The translations under genes and the position numbers were made by a program. A stretch of DNA of 64,000 nt from Molossus alvarezi (Eukaryota; Chordata; Mammalia; Chiroptera; Molossidae), in assembly GCA_037176705.1 (NCBI GenBank), contig CM073886.1:16266501-16330500 (forward strand), written 5' to 3'. Each line of letters opens with the position of its first letter. Position 1 is the first letter of the stretch. The notes under the pieces are model-generated. The model had not been told where the DNA came from. It did no database searches and saw only the letters and a program-made list of their open reading frames with translations. This document shows, one piece after another, positions 44,114-55,794 of this stretch.

Positions 44114-44384
44114 CAGCGATTTTCAACTGGTGTTCCCCAAGAAATTTTTAAACATGTAATACCTGACTATTTATAGTCAGGGGCACGGACCTCTTTTCCC
44201 TTAGATTGTCAAATAAAACAATGACAAGTGCCTACACAATAGCTGTTCTATGTGAATTAATCAAATTATACCTAATTGTTTTTTGTTATATTGGCAAAAA
44301 CACAGAATATATTTTTTTGTATACTGCAGAATTCCAGTAATTAGTTTATGTGTGCCATCAGATGAAAAAGGCTGAAAATCGCTG
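44114..44384 (+). mobile_element. Non-autonomous hAT element, copy 3
   Basis: 271 bp, CAGCGATTTTCAAC ... GCTGAAAATCGCTG ends; 8-bp flanks CTCTAAGA / TTCTGAGA (6 of 8). Lies 204 bp from copy 2 in inverse orientation. Confidence 0.85.
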
Positions 44385-44490
44385 TTCTGAGAGCTTCTGA
44401 ACCAGGAGGACTGGGTGGGGCCCAGAAACCAGTCACTCTGATGCAGTGTGGGCCCACAGACATGTATGTTCTGAGAAACACAGACAGAAT
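44385..44490 (-). repeat. MER5-like hAT fragment
   Basis: GACTGGGTGGGGCCCAGAAAC followed by CTCTGATGCAGTGTGGG resembles the reverse complement of MER5-type elements. A related scrap lies near 43918-43965. Confidence 0.4.
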
Positions 44491-45410
44491 TAATTCTGAG
44501 ATGCACAGTTACCTCTGCAAGGGCCACCATGGCTGATGACTTGCCACCCACACATGCTGCCAGTGGCACTGTCCCAACTATGTTAATTCAGGCAGGACAC
44601 AAAAGACAATTCTACAACCCTCCCCTGCAGGAACAGACTTCCACCAGTCACACTTTCCTTCCATTTAGAGATCTGAACCAGTAACTGCCTGGGAGCCTTT
44701 TCCAAATGTTTCACAACAACTAAAACAAATCCTAACACCACTCTCACGAGCAGTTTAAATAAGCAGCACTCCTGATAAATCTGTGTTACAACTTTAAGAA
44801 TGGTAAAGTCTCCAAAATGTAGTTCTTAATTTCTCTAACAAACAAAAAACAAAAGTCACACACAAGAACTTCCTATGAGGATTAACCCTTGTAGGAGACC
44901 ACATCTAGGGCCCAACAGAAGACTCCTTGGAAGAACCTGATCATGAGGCTCCTTTGGGCACCAAACTTTCTCGGATTAGATAAACCCAAGATGTGTCCCA
45001 CTTCTAAACAATGCTCCTTTGAAAGCAACCCAGACCAAACTGTCATGAAGGTCAGCAATGACCTGACAACTCCAGTCCCACCTGGAGCCTGAGTTTTCCT
45101 CCCTCCTGCAAACTCTCTCTCACTCTGTGTTAAGACTTTTTCTGATAAAAATAGAAGGCCAACATCATTAGGAATCAGGTGTCCTCATCTTCCAGAGAAC
45201 TGCCTTGGAATTACTTTTCCTCCCACATTCTGGGGCACAAGCCTTCATTGAGACAGCCCATCAGACCTCAACCCCAGTCCACAGAAAGAGGACATAATCT
45301 CCATCCCCCCCCAAACTTGCTCCAGTTTTTATCAATAAAATTTAAATACCTCAAAAATTCTTCTATCCATGTATGCTGTCCTGGAAAACCGTACAGTAAA
45401 TATATGTTTT

Positions 45411-45665
45411 TTTTGTTGTTGTCAATTCTCACCTGAGGATATTTTTTCATTGACTTTTTAAATAGAGTGGATTAAAAGGAGGAAGAGAGAGAGAGAGCGA
45501 GAGGGAAAGGGAGAGAAAAACATTGATGTGAAGAGAGACACATCAATTCTTGTCTCCCACACAACTCCGACCAGGACGAACCTGCAACCCAGGTACATGA
45601 CCTTGACCAGGAATTGAACCCAAAACTCTATGGACACTCTAAACGCTGAGTCAAACTGGCCAGAG
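45411..45665 (-). mobile_element. VES SINE, first of a shared-site pair
   Basis: Reverse divergent GTTTGG type. Flanks ACAGTAAATATATGTTTT (45393-45410) and ACAGTGATATATGTTTTT (45666-45683). Confidence 0.9.
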
Positions 45666-45683
45666 ACAGTGATATATGTTTTT

Positions 45684-45904
45684 GTTTTTAAAATTTGTTT
45701 TTTCTTTATTGATTTTAGAGAAAGAAAAAGGGAAAGGGAGAGAGAAAGAAACATCAATGAGAGAGAACACTGATTGGCTGCCTCCTGCATGCCCCCCACT
45801 GGGGATTTGGACCACAACCTGGGCATGTGTCCTGATTGGGAATCGCACTGGTGACCTTTTGGTGTATGAGTCGATGCTCAACCACTAAGCCACACAGGTT
45901 GGGC
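45684..45904 (-). mobile_element. VES SINE, second of a shared-site pair (GTGTGG type)
   Basis: Begins at the target copy of its neighbour; GAATATACGTTTAAT follows at 45905, a third, diverged copy of the target. Confidence 0.88.
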
Positions 45905-46389
45905 GAATATACGTTTAATAGTTGTGTCATTCAATTAAAATTATGAGCAATTAAAAGAGCATACATACTATTTTATAAGATCTAAAACTTGTTTCTAAAA
46001 CATCCTAATTTCATATATGCTACAATGTGAAAAAAAAAATGTGCATCTTAGAATCACGAAATACGGTGAAATTTCTAACAAACTTCCAAAGTCCATTGAA
46101 AGGTAAGAAATCACAAATAAAATGGCCAAATACAGAGGTGCAATGAGATATATCTGAAAATTTAGGAAAATGTGCTAGTTGCTTTTGAACACTGTACTGA
46201 GAATATGTATGCCCTCAACAATGACACCATATACTACAGGAGCTCTGAAAGGTTCAGAAGATGACAACAGAGTACCCTCATCTGCAGGTTCTCCATGACT
46301 ACAGGTTAAACTCTCAGTAGACAAAGATTTGCCTGCACATTTCAGTGATGCTCTTCTGCCCTCATCTTAATTATCTCCACTGCATCATT

Positions 46390-47275
46390 TCCTTCTGTTC
46401 AAACATCTTCCTCTTTTGACTGCAGGAACATCGTTCCCTTGCTGTCCCCTTTGTGGCTCCTCCTTGACCTCCTCTCTCTCCTGGTTCTCTCCCCCCTGCA
46501 CGAGCTTGTTCACTTCACAGCCCTTGCTGCAATATGGTTATCAGAGTTCCCATGTGGACAGCAGCCACTCTACTTGTATGCTCACCAGTCTGCCTGACAC
46601 CCCCACCTGGACATCTCACAAGCAACTCAAAAGGAACACATCTGAAATGGAATTACTGATGCCTCCCCCTTGGTCATTCCCCTCCAAGTCTGTTCCTCCT
46701 CAACTCTGTAAATGGTACCATCACCCACCAGTTGTCTCACATGGTGACCCCACACACCCGCTCTAGTGGCAAACCTCATCTAGACTCCTGACCCTACTGT
46801 GATCAAACACCTCCAGGCCACCATCTCCTCTAGCCCAGACTACTGCAGTGGTTGTTGCCACCTATAACCCTCCCTGAGCTGTCTCCTGCTTGGTCCCCAA
46901 CATCCACTAACACTGCTCTCCCTTCACATGAGAGTCATCTTTCCCACTGGACTTCTGCCAGTTCCTATACAAACCAATGCACTCCTAGTGAGCTAGGGTC
47001 TTCGTGGCTTCTGTTCTCCTTCTGATCTTGCCCTCAAAATCTCCTTCTGTAGTGCAGCCTTCTCTGATGGCTCTATCTAAGGAGGTTCCTGTATCAACCT
47101 CAACCACTCCATGCTACTTAGATCTGTTGGGGCAGTTTATGTTTTGTAATTATTTTTTCTCCATCACCACCTCCCCCAAATTTCATGAAAGAAGGCAAAG
47201 TCTGTATCACACACATCTATATTCCAGTGGGCCCAGAGAAGACATTCAACAAATGTGGCAAATTAAAGGAATGTC
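46390..47275 (+). mobile_element. L2-type ancient LINE fragment
   Basis: Long C/T-rich stretch with ACCTCCAGGCCACCATCTCC, AGACTACTGCAGTGG and CTGATCTTGCCCTC, then a tail ATTCAACAAATGTGGCAAATT, in the order of the L2 3' end. Open frames here (46416-46766, 47004-47294) look like remnants of its compositional bias, not genes. Confidence 0.5.
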
Positions 47276-47741
47276 CACATCCCCCCTTTCCTAACACGGC
47301 CCAATGATATTGGAATCCTCTAGAAATGAGAAGAAAAAGAAAAGAGCTCCTTTTCTTTGATTTGGCTCAGTGGCTAATGACCAACTGGCTTAAATCATTC
47401 AGTGAAGAGCTCAAACACGGCATCAGAATCCTGACCCTAACTGTTTGGGTACACTGAATTCAGTTGGGCTTCAAAAAATTACTCCCCAAAACTCACAAAT
47501 AAATTCAAGGCTTTGTATTTCTTTTTTTCATTAACAAGACTTAGATTTTTAGTAGCTGCTTTCCCTCACTGTGCCAGATCTATGATTCCAAAGGGCCAGA
47601 TGCAATTTAGAAAATTCAAGGAAGATCACATAACATGATCGAGGAACTGCAAACAAATGATGTAAGTACAGGCTAGTGAAGCACTCCCAGTGGACTCGGA
47701 GCTGCTAAAAATGACATCAGACATAATTAAAAAGAGCTCTG

Positions 47742-47973
47742 GTCCAGCTGGTGTGGCTCAGTGGTTGGGCATCAACCCATGTACCAAGAGATTGCTGGTT
47801 CGATTCTTGTTCAGGACACATGCCCAGGTTGTAGGCCCGATCCCCAGTGCGGGTATGCAGGAAGCGGCCAATCAATGTTCTCTCTCAACGATGTTTCTAT
47901 CTTTAACTCCCTCTCACTTCCTCTCTCTCTAAAAATCAATAAAGAAAAAGAGAAATTGAAAAAAAAGAAAAAC
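47742..47973 (+). mobile_element. VES SINE, first of a tandem pair (GTGTGG type)
   Basis: Target AAAAGAGCTCTG lies before it (ending 47741) and after it (47974-47985). Confidence 0.93.
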
Positions 47974-47985
47974 AAAAGAGCTCTG

Positions 47986-48231
47986 CCCTGGCCGATTTGG
48001 CTCAGTGGTTAGAGTGTTGGCTCGCGGACCAGAGAGACCGGGGTTTGGTTCCCTCAAAAGGCGTGTACCTCGGTTGCAGTTTTATCCCTAGCCCCGGTTG
48101 GGGTTGTGTGGGTGGCAGCCACTCAATGTCTCTCTCTCTCACATCAATGTTTCTCTCTCTCTTCCTCCCTCACTCCCTCCTGCTCTATCTGAAGATAAAT
48201 GCAAAAAAAGGTCCTCAGGTGAGGATTAAAA
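47986..48231 (+). mobile_element. VES SINE, second of a tandem pair (GTTTGG type)
   Basis: Follows the second target copy and is followed by a third AAAAGAGCTCTG at 48232-48243. Confidence 0.93.
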
Positions 48232-48243
48232 AAAAGAGCTCTG

Positions 48244-48350
48244 GGCTTTGCACACAGAGCCTTAAACAAACCAAAACCCCTCAGACCCTCAACTTCCTCA
48301 TCTGTAAAATGGGACAGGTAATGATGTCTTTCAAAGAGCCTGTTTTAAGA
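48244..48350 (-). repeat. MIR fragment
   Basis: AACTTCCTCATCTGTAAAATGG is the most conserved part of MIR. The SINE pair inserted beside it. Confidence 0.6.
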
Positions 48351-48775
48351 ACAAGGTAAAACAAAGGACATGATGGCACTCAGAAAGATGTCAGGTAAAC
48401 TATGTGTGCTGGCTGCCCCAATTCTCTGCCCAGACACCTCTCGTTTCTGAACCTACAGCACGAAGGCTGTGCCTGGGTTACTCTGCCTTACCGACATACA
48501 TGCTGGCAAAGCACTCCCACCCTCTTAAAGGTCTGAGGAGCTCACCCAAAGTCTGCCCTCCAAAGGTACCTGCTGTGAATCTCTCAAAGTCCACAAGTGC
48601 CCTGGTGGGAAAGTGGCAGCAAGGAAAGCAGTAAAGATGCCAGGGGAATGGGTGGAAAAAGGGAGAAGGGTGAGACAAAAAAGAGTTAAGGAGAAAAAAA
48701 AAACTGGTTTTATTTCTGTTAGATGTCACGAAGACAGAAAGATGAGATGCTGTTGCTAACCAGTATTCCCCGGAG

Positions 48776-48957
48776 CAGGGGTTCTCACCTGGGGCCATTG
48801 TGGGGAGGAAGAAAGGGGGAAGGAGAGAGTGCTATGAGCATCTAGTGGGTAGAGGCCAGGGATGTTGCTGAACATCCCACAATACATAGGACAGCCCCCA
48901 CCACAGAGAATGATCAAGCCCTGCATGTCAACAGTGCTGAGGGAGAGAGAATCCCTG
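48776..48957 (+). mobile_element. MER20-like hAT element
   Basis: Ends CAGGGGTTCTCA and GAGAATCCCTG, internal CATCTAGTGGGTAGAGGCCAG and ACATAGGACAGCCCCC, as I recall for MER20, an old eutherian hAT. 8-bp flanks CCCCGGAG / CTCCAGAC match at 5 of 8. Confidence 0.6.
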
Positions 48958-49270
48958 CTCCAGACCAAGGGGCCATCCCCACCGTCTCCACCAACCCTGG
49001 CACAGGTAAAAGGAACCAGAAGCCTCTTTCCAGTTAAGTCTGAATTTAACCCTGACAAAAGTAGCACTTTTGGAAGTTCAGTCCTCTGGATCAGCACAGG
49101 AAGGCAGTGAATGTGGAGTAAAAGGATTTTGCCACCAAATTGTGGGTAAAGGAGAGAGGATAGGGAAGAAGAGCTGGAGAAGATTTGAAAAGAGAAAAGG
49201 AGGAAAATATTAGGTCAGAGTTTACCAGACTATAAATACAAATGGCTGCGAAAAAGTAAATGCTCTCTCT

Positions 49271-49511
49271 TTTTTTTTAATCCTCACCCGAGGACATTTT
49301 TTCTATTTTTTGTTCAGATAGAGTGTGGGAGGGAGAGAGAGAGAGAGAAACATCAACGTGAAAGGGACACGTCGAGTGGTTGCCACCCACACGACCCAAC
49401 CAGGGCCGGGGACAAACTGCATCCGAGGTACGTGCCCTTAGCGGGAACCGAACCCGGGTCTCTCAGGACCGCAGGCCGACGCTCTAACCGCTGAGCCAAA
49501 CCGGCCAGGGC
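49271..49511 (-). mobile_element. VES SINE (GTTTGG type)
   Basis: Complete reverse copy close to consensus; flanks GTAAATGCTCTCTCT (49256-49270) and GTAAATGCTCTTTCT (49512-49526). Confidence 0.94.
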
Positions 49512-49867
49512 GTAAATGCTCTTTCTCTAAAGCCAAAATGTGCTTCAGGTCACTGAGCAAGCTCAGGTGATGACCACCAGCACTGGAGTCCATGCTACTA
49601 TTCTCTTAGTGAGGAATGGAAAAGGCAAGGCAAGTGAGATTTAGGGAGAATGTGGGTGCCAGATGCAGACTGCTACCTCCAGAGCTCAGAAGGGGAGCAG
49701 TGAGCGTTGTTTTATGTTTTGGATGTGTATGGCTAGAACTGGACAATCCTAAAAGGGCAGGTTTCCAGCAACAGGCCCAGGGAATAACAGAGTTGGCTGT
49801 TTCTGGCCTCAATCAGCCACCAAAGGCATATCAGATATTTAGCAGCTATGTGTGCACAGTGAGGTCT

Positions 49868-49892
49868 GACAAACACACACACACACACACCC
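49868..49892. repeat. (CA)n microsatellite
   Basis: About ten CA units (CACACACACACACACACAC). Confidence 0.9.
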
Positions 49893-50491
49893 TTAGTCTT
49901 TGGAATTAAGAGAGACTCTATTTCGCAATGCAAAAGGAGCTATTTTCCCGTAATATCTTGGTTGTTAGGCCAAGAGGTTACAAGGATAATCCCTATTTTA
50001 TAGGTGGGAAATCTCGGGGAGAATGAAGACACGTGAAACCACCTATCAAGTCAGACACAACAACCATGTCTCATAGACAAAATACAGTCTTTGGAAGATG
50101 AACATCTTTTGTAACAGAAACTGATAGGCTTTTAGTGACAACCTCAACCACTAACAGACAGTATGAGAAAAGCCTGCCTCTTGGATTCTTTTGGTTACAC
50201 TACTAAAATCAAGAGGGTGACTCGGAAGAGAAAGGTACAGCAATTCACAGTCATGAACCCTCTCCCTCCACAAAGGAAGCCTGGGAGCACTGGCTGAATA
50301 ACCTCAACCTAGCCCTCTGATTGCCAGCTCATCATAGAAAATGTAAACTCACTGGGAGAGAGCTACTCATAAGAAATATGGATTATTTTCCTATCACCTA
50401 CGGTACATTTTTAGTTGCAGATCTTTACTGTCAGCACAATAAAATCCATACAGCAAAGTACCCACAGCCCTGAGAGCCAAGGGCAACTTAC

Positions 50492-50668
50492 CATGTTTGG
50501 CACATTGGTGACTGAAGCATTCTTGATGTCTGCAGGGAAGGGAGGCAAACTAGTGACCACATTCTGTTTGTTGGGTAACTGGGGGTTCACTCCAGGGGCT
50601 CCCATTGGCTGCCCTCCAGTTTGACTAAAGGGTTGTCCAAATGGACTTGTGTTACCAGTCATTCCCAT
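50492..50668 (-). CDS. CREBBP: CREBBP exon 3 (linker before TAZ1)
   Basis: Fifty-nine whole codons, from MGMTGNTSPFGQ to SVTNVPNM, bounded by acceptor TTTCAG and donor GTAAGTT. Both borders fall between codons (phase 0-0). The segment is Gly/Pro/Gln/Asn-rich and probably disordered; it joins the N-terminal nuclear-receptor-binding region to TAZ1. Compared with human CBP from memory, several substitutions cluster in the middle (for example LPNKQNVVTSLPPFPADIKNAS), as expected for an unstructured linker. Length matches human exon 3 exactly. Confidence 0.95.
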
Positions 50669-50959
50669 CTGAAACAAAAAAGAGGCAACATCAGGTATTG
50701 GGACAATCACATATATAAAGAAAGGACCTCCAAACTGCTCACTTTGACCCAGGGAAGCAAAAGCTGTTATTTCCTATGAAAGTTTCATATCAATTACAAA
50801 TTAAAGGCTTATTCTCAGAGTTCACAGTCAGAATTATGAACAGAGGAACTTGTTCAAACAGCTATACACTAAGACAGAAGACTAACCAAGATGCTCTCAA
50901 CAGCTACATCAGTCTCCTCCTCCTAAACACCACCCAAAGAGCCAACAGTTTTCATCCTT

Positions 50960-51216
50960 CTCTCTCTCTCTCTTTTTTTTTTTTATCCTCACCCGAGAAC
51001 ATTTTTCCATTTTTTGTTCAGATAGAGCGGGAGGGAGAGAGAGGAAGAGAGAGAGAGAGAAACATCGATGTGAAGGAACACATCGAGTGGCTGCCACCCG
51101 CACGACCAACCAGGGCCGGGGACAAACTGCAACCTACATGCCCTTAGCGGGAACCGAACCCGGTCTCTCTGTACCGCAGGCCGACGCTCTAACCGCTGAG
51201 CCAAACCGGCCAGGGC
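50960..51216 (-). mobile_element. VES SINE, left of a pair
   Basis: Reverse copy between CAGTTTTCATCCTT (50946-50959) and a (TTTTA)n run. It appears to have landed in, or beside, the A-rich tail of the next VES. Confidence 0.9.
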
Positions 51217-51495
51217 TTTTATTTTATTTTATTTTATTTTATTTTATTTTTTTTTATCCTCACCCGAGGACATTTTTCCATTTTTTGTTCAGGTAGAGTG
51301 GGAGGGAGAGAGAGGAACAGAGAGAGAGAGAGAAACATCGATGTGAAAGGGACACATCGAGTGGCTGCCACCCGCACGACCGACCAGGGCCGGGGACAAA
51401 CTGCAACCGAAGTACGTGCCCTTAGCGGGAACCGAACCCGGGTCTTTCAGGACCGCAGGCCGACGCTCTAACCGCTGAGCCAAACCGGCCAGGGC
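51217..51495 (-). mobile_element. VES SINE with (TTTTA)n tail, right of a pair
   Basis: Near-consensus reverse copy; its tail is expanded to TTTTA repeats at 51217-51248. The target copy CAGTTTTCATCCTT follows at 51497-51510, matching 50946-50959, so these flanks enclose both SINEs. Confidence 0.92.
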
Positions 51496-51773
51496 GCAGT
51501 TTTCATCCTTAACCTTAGCCATACATGCCACCCGATTCCCCCACCACAACAGTGGTACTAACACATTAAGAAAATCATTTGGAAAACAAAACACTGCAGA
51601 ATCACTAACAAAGGGGAGCTCCTTCAGCTTAATCTTAATTACTCTCTAAAAGTTTCTTTCAAGTTTCCCCATCAGATTAAAAACTAAGTTTCCATAAATT
51701 CAAAACACATAGTAGAAGCACTGACAAAGAAATGATATAATGTCTGGGATTTGCTTTAAAATAACCTAGTGAG

Positions 51774-51994
51774 CCCCGCTGGTGTGGCTCCCTGGTTGAG
51801 TGTCATCCCATGCACTGGGAAGTCCCTGGTTCGATTCCCAGTTAGGGCATATGCCTGGGTTGCAGGCCCAATCCCCAGTGGGGGCTGTTCAGGGGATGGC
51901 TAATCAATGTTCTCTCTCATTGATGTCTCTCTCTCTCTCCCTCTCCCTTCCTCTCTCTCTAAAAATAAAGAAAAATTATTAAAAATAAATAAAT
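51774..51994 (+). mobile_element. VES SINE (GTGTGG type)
   Basis: Complete with AAAT-repeat tail; flanks AAATAACCTAGTGAG and AAATAACTTAATGAG. Confidence 0.9.
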
Positions 51995-52019
51995 AAATAA
52001 CTTAATGAGGCAAGAGGTA

Positions 52020-52175
52020 CTGACAGGAAAGAAGCCCAGATGACCAACCACTGTCTATATATTGGTAACTCCCAAACAGGTGACAGGTATGCACGTGAGG
52101 GATTGTTATATTATCTTCTCTAATATTAAACAAGTTTGAAATTCTCCATAATAAAGTTTATTTTAAATTAGTGAA
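52020..52175 (+). repeat. Possible L1M 3' end
   Basis: TTTGAAATTCTCCATAATAAAG resembles the extreme 3' end of some old L1 subfamilies. Weak evidence. Confidence 0.3.
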
Positions 52176-53351
52176 ATAATATAAAGTGTATAGTAGATTA
52201 AGGCAAGAACAGGAAGAAGGAATCCCCATCTATGCCTCTGTAAGGGCCTGCAACCAACACATATCAGGATTCCATCCATTCCAGTCAACAGAGCCAGACT
52301 AAATTCCCTATGAACACCTAAGCAACAATCTCCCCAGAGGTGAATTTAGGAAACCTCACACTGATATTTTGATGCTCACCTAATTCCTCTGGATAAACAG
52401 AAATCAATCATTAAAAGAATAGCTCTTCTCATTGCCTTCCTTTGCTCTTTCACAAAGATGTTACAACATTCCACCTGCTGTGTACTGCTCACTCTATTTT
52501 TCAAGTGTCTTGGGTTTGAAACTGGGAGAAAGGGGTCCCCCCAGGGAAGACCTCCTAGAGGAGGGTGTACTCATTCAAGAAATCCCAGCTCAGTTCTCTC
52601 CACCATCCTCACATGGTGACTGCCGCTCGATCTAGCTTGCTCTAGCCCATTCATGCTGGGTAACACAATCCCTTTCTATAAGTTTGGATCCTCACCTGTA
52701 AGACGAGTGTCTTGAACAAGATGGATTGCATTATTTTTTTTCAACTCTAAACTCTAGGTTGCAAACAAAGCAATGTTTTGCACAACTGGCCCTTTTCTTC
52801 TGAAATAACCATATAAAAACACAAATAAAACTAGTGTACAAAAATGATCTTGTTCTGTGCAATTTCATATGCACAGGTGATTTCCACATGAAGCCCTTAC
52901 AGCTGACATTTCTCACCTTTTTAAAAGTGAACATACTCTACCTGCCATTTTGGACCTATTTGCTTTACTTCAGTAAACAGAAACAAATTTAAATTCCACT
53001 GAAACTCAAATTCAACTTGAATAAAACAAACAAAAAAATTATTCGAAATGCCTACTAATTAGGCTCAACTTTGAGTTCTGCTGACTTAATCAAGGTGAGA
53101 TGGTAGCTCAGTAAACTGTTAATATAAAGGGCATTTCTGATTTTCAACTAGGTTTTTGCAGTTGTTATCTGAAACTCAGATCTGATGCAAGAATTTGTAT
53201 TTTTAGAAAGTACTACTTACACTAAATAAATTCTATGCAACAATGACTTCTCTCAGAATTTTTGTTTTACTGCATAAAATTAAACTGCTGAAACACTTTT
53301 CTTAGAGGCCCAAGAATTTTGGGGGAAAAAACCACCATAGTTATAACTTCT

Positions 53352-53584
53352 ATTTTTTTTATCCTTACCCGAGGACATTTTTCCATTTTTGTTCAGATAG
53401 AGTGGGAGGGAGAGAGAGAGAAACATCGATGTGAAAGGGACACATCGAGTGGCTGCCACACACACGACCCAACCAGGGCCGGGGACAAACTGCAACCGAG
53501 GTACATGCCCTTAGCAGGAACTGAACCTGGGTCTCTCTGGACCGCAGGCCAACGCTCTAACCGCTGAGCAAAACCAGCCAGGGC
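53352..53584 (-). mobile_element. VES SINE (GTTTGG type)
   Basis: Complete reverse copy; CTATTT-rich flanks are too simple to define a duplication. Confidence 0.9.
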
Positions 53585-53689
53585 TATTTCTTAAATTTCA
53601 TTTAAAATATCTTTACTAGGACCACATATTTAGAAGACACATGCATTCATTCACCCCTCCTTGAATCCAGCCTTGCAGTTAGCCAGTTC

Positions 53690-53890
53690 AGGTTTCCCCC
53701 ACTATGTGAAAGTAGAGAGTTCATATGAAACATTTTGTAAGACAAATTGCTTTAAAGCGAAGAAGAAATCACCATTAATTTATACAGAAAAAAATTTTAG
53801 TGTTCCCAAACTAAAAAAACATACCAAATAAAACCTAAAATAACACTAACATATAGTAAAAGCAGAAATGATATGATAAATACACACCAC
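53690..53890. mobile_element. Possible Tigger-like fragment
   Basis: GGTTTCCCCCACTATGTGAAAG, then TTAAAGCGAAGAAGAAATCACC and AGTAAAAGCAGAAATGATATG resemble an old mammalian Tigger-type (pogo) element. Family not certain. Confidence 0.4.
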
Positions 53891-54100
53891 ACCTTGCACC
53901 ACCCACCAATCCACTCAAGCAACAGGCTTTCCAATTTATCCATTACTAGATGTCAACTAAAAGAGACCACTTTTTTTGCTACTAGCAGAACCAATAATTT
54001 AGGCAGCTCTCTGCCTAAATAGTACCAATGGTAGCCACAGGCAAGTTCAAGGCACACATACACAATGTGATGATTTCACCACAACTGACTTGCTTAATTA

Positions 54101-54303
54101 GCTCTGGCTGGTGTGGCTCAGTTGGCTGGGTGTCATCCTGTGCACCAAAAAGTTGCTGTTTCGATTCCTGGTCAGGGCACATTCCCAGGTTGCAGGCTCC
54201 GTCTCCAGTAGGGGGCGTGCAGGAGGTAGCTAATCCGTTTCACGCTCACATGGATGTTTCTCTCCCCCTCTCCCCCAAAAATCAATAAAAACATTTTTTT
54301 TAA
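54101..54303 (+). mobile_element. VES SINE (GTGTGG type)
   Basis: Exact 10-bp flanks TGCTTAATTA at 54091-54100 and 54304-54313. Confidence 0.9.
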
Positions 54304-54533
54304 TGCTTAATTACATCCAGTTTTATGCTAAACTTAACACCCTCATGAGCTCACTTAGGCTTTTCTGATACCATATCTTGTTAATGGATGAACATGAAGA
54401 AAAAGCCCAGATACAGACACAGTGCCTTGATGCTGAGATGCTGAGTGTGGGGAAGGAGATCAACTGGGCTACTGTTTGGTGTGAACACTGGCTTGCTGCA
54501 GAACAATTGCTGAACACTATTTTCACTTTTTTA

Positions 54534-54741
54534 ATTTAAATTCTCACCCGAAGATATTTTTCCATTGTTTTGTTAGATAGAGTGGGAGGGAAGGAGAGGG
54601 TGAAAGAGAGAAATATCCATGTGAAAGAGACACATCGATTGGTTGCCTCCCATACAACCCTGACCAGGACTGGGATTGAACCCACAACCGAGGTACATGC
54701 CCTTGAACAGGAACTGAACCACTGAGCCAAACCGGCCAGGG
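54534..54741 (-). mobile_element. VES SINE, shortened
   Basis: Reverse copy lacking about 35 bp of the tRNA-like head (AACTGAACCACTGAGCC joined directly). CACTTTTTTA-like flanks. Confidence 0.85.
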
Positions 54742-54867
54742 ACACTTTTTACTTTTTTATTGTAAAAGCAAAAAGTCTTCTTCAAATTTCTTTCAGTTAG
54801 TGAAGACTGGTACTAGGTCTCTCATAAAATCAAATGGCATAACATGAACAAAAAGTGGGGGACACCT

Positions 54868-55033
54868 AGCTCTGGTTGGGTGGCTCAGGTGGTTAGAATG
54901 TCATCCTGTACACCCAAAGGTGGTGGCTTCAATTTCTGGTCAGGGCACATACACAGGTTGTGGGTTCGATCCTCTACCCACCTCTCTCTAAAATCAATGA
55001 AAACATATTTGTGAGTGAGGATTTTTAAAAAGT
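54868..55033 (+). mobile_element. VES SINE, shortened (GTGTGG-like)
   Basis: Head AGCTCTGGTTGGGTGGCTC and AAAATCAATGAAAAC tail, with the part after the B box mostly missing. Confidence 0.8.
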
Positions 55034-55379
55034 AGGGTATACTCATAAGCTCCTGCTGTGAGCCAAGTCTAGTTCTGTGCAGAGGCAATTTTCCTACTTG
55101 TCATAGAGCTCACTCCTTATAACCACCAATTGGACAAAGAAAAAATCCAGGTCACTGTGGAAGTCTCTAGTATCAATGAACCAAAGTGGATGGCAGCTGA
55201 GGGTTGGGAAGGACAGACAACCTGTTCTTCCAGTCACACCAACCATCCAAGGTAGACACCCCTTCGGTGTAGAAAGGAAAATAAATACCAAAAGACCAAA
55301 AAGCTCCCAAAGGGCTCCTGTAGTCTCAAAGTTCACCCAACATGTTTTGAAAAATCTGTTTCTAAAACATTGTAAAATT

Positions 55380-55622
55380 TTTTTATTCTCACCAGAGGAT
55401 ATTTTCTCTATTTATCAGACAGAATGGGAGAGGGGAGAGAGAGAGAAAGAGAGAGAGAGAAACATCGATATGAGAGAGATATATCAACTGGCTGCCTCCC
55501 ACACAACCCAACCATGCCCAGGGGCAAACCGCAACTGAGGTACATGCCACTTGACCGGAATCAAACCCGTCTCATTGGTCTGCGGGCCAACACTCTAACC
55601 GCTGAGACAAACCGGCCAGGGC
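55380..55622 (-). mobile_element. VES SINE (GTTTGG type)
   Basis: Reverse copy ending GAGACAAACCGGCCAGGGC; moderately diverged. Confidence 0.88.
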
Positions 55623-55794
55623 AGTAAGTATTTTTGACAACATTCATATGATCACCTTGGCAGGGTGAAAATGGGGGTGTGTGTGGTCTGTCTTGTCCCT
55701 TGAATACTACTTGCTTGGTGAACTTCTGGGACAAAGCACTTTCTAACTGTCTGAGCCAAAGTTTTTAGGGTATTTTGGAACACTGATACATTTC

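Larger units (their letters stand above)
27163..50491 (-). other. CREBBP: CREBBP intron 3 (23.3 kb)
   Basis: The longest complete intron in the window. Holds about 27 VES SINEs, the HAL1-like element, L1M and L2 remnants, three hAT MITEs, a mariner MITE and a MER20-like element. Parts without recognised elements include 27163-27660, 33830-34560, 40600-41400, 42310-43630, 44400-45390, 45920-46380, 47280-47720, 48370-48765 and 49530-50490. Confidence 0.85.

Noticed and set aside
46416..46766. 116-codon plus-strand open frame as a gene
   Set aside because: Falls in C/T-rich L2-like sequence with no splice signals or recognisable domain.
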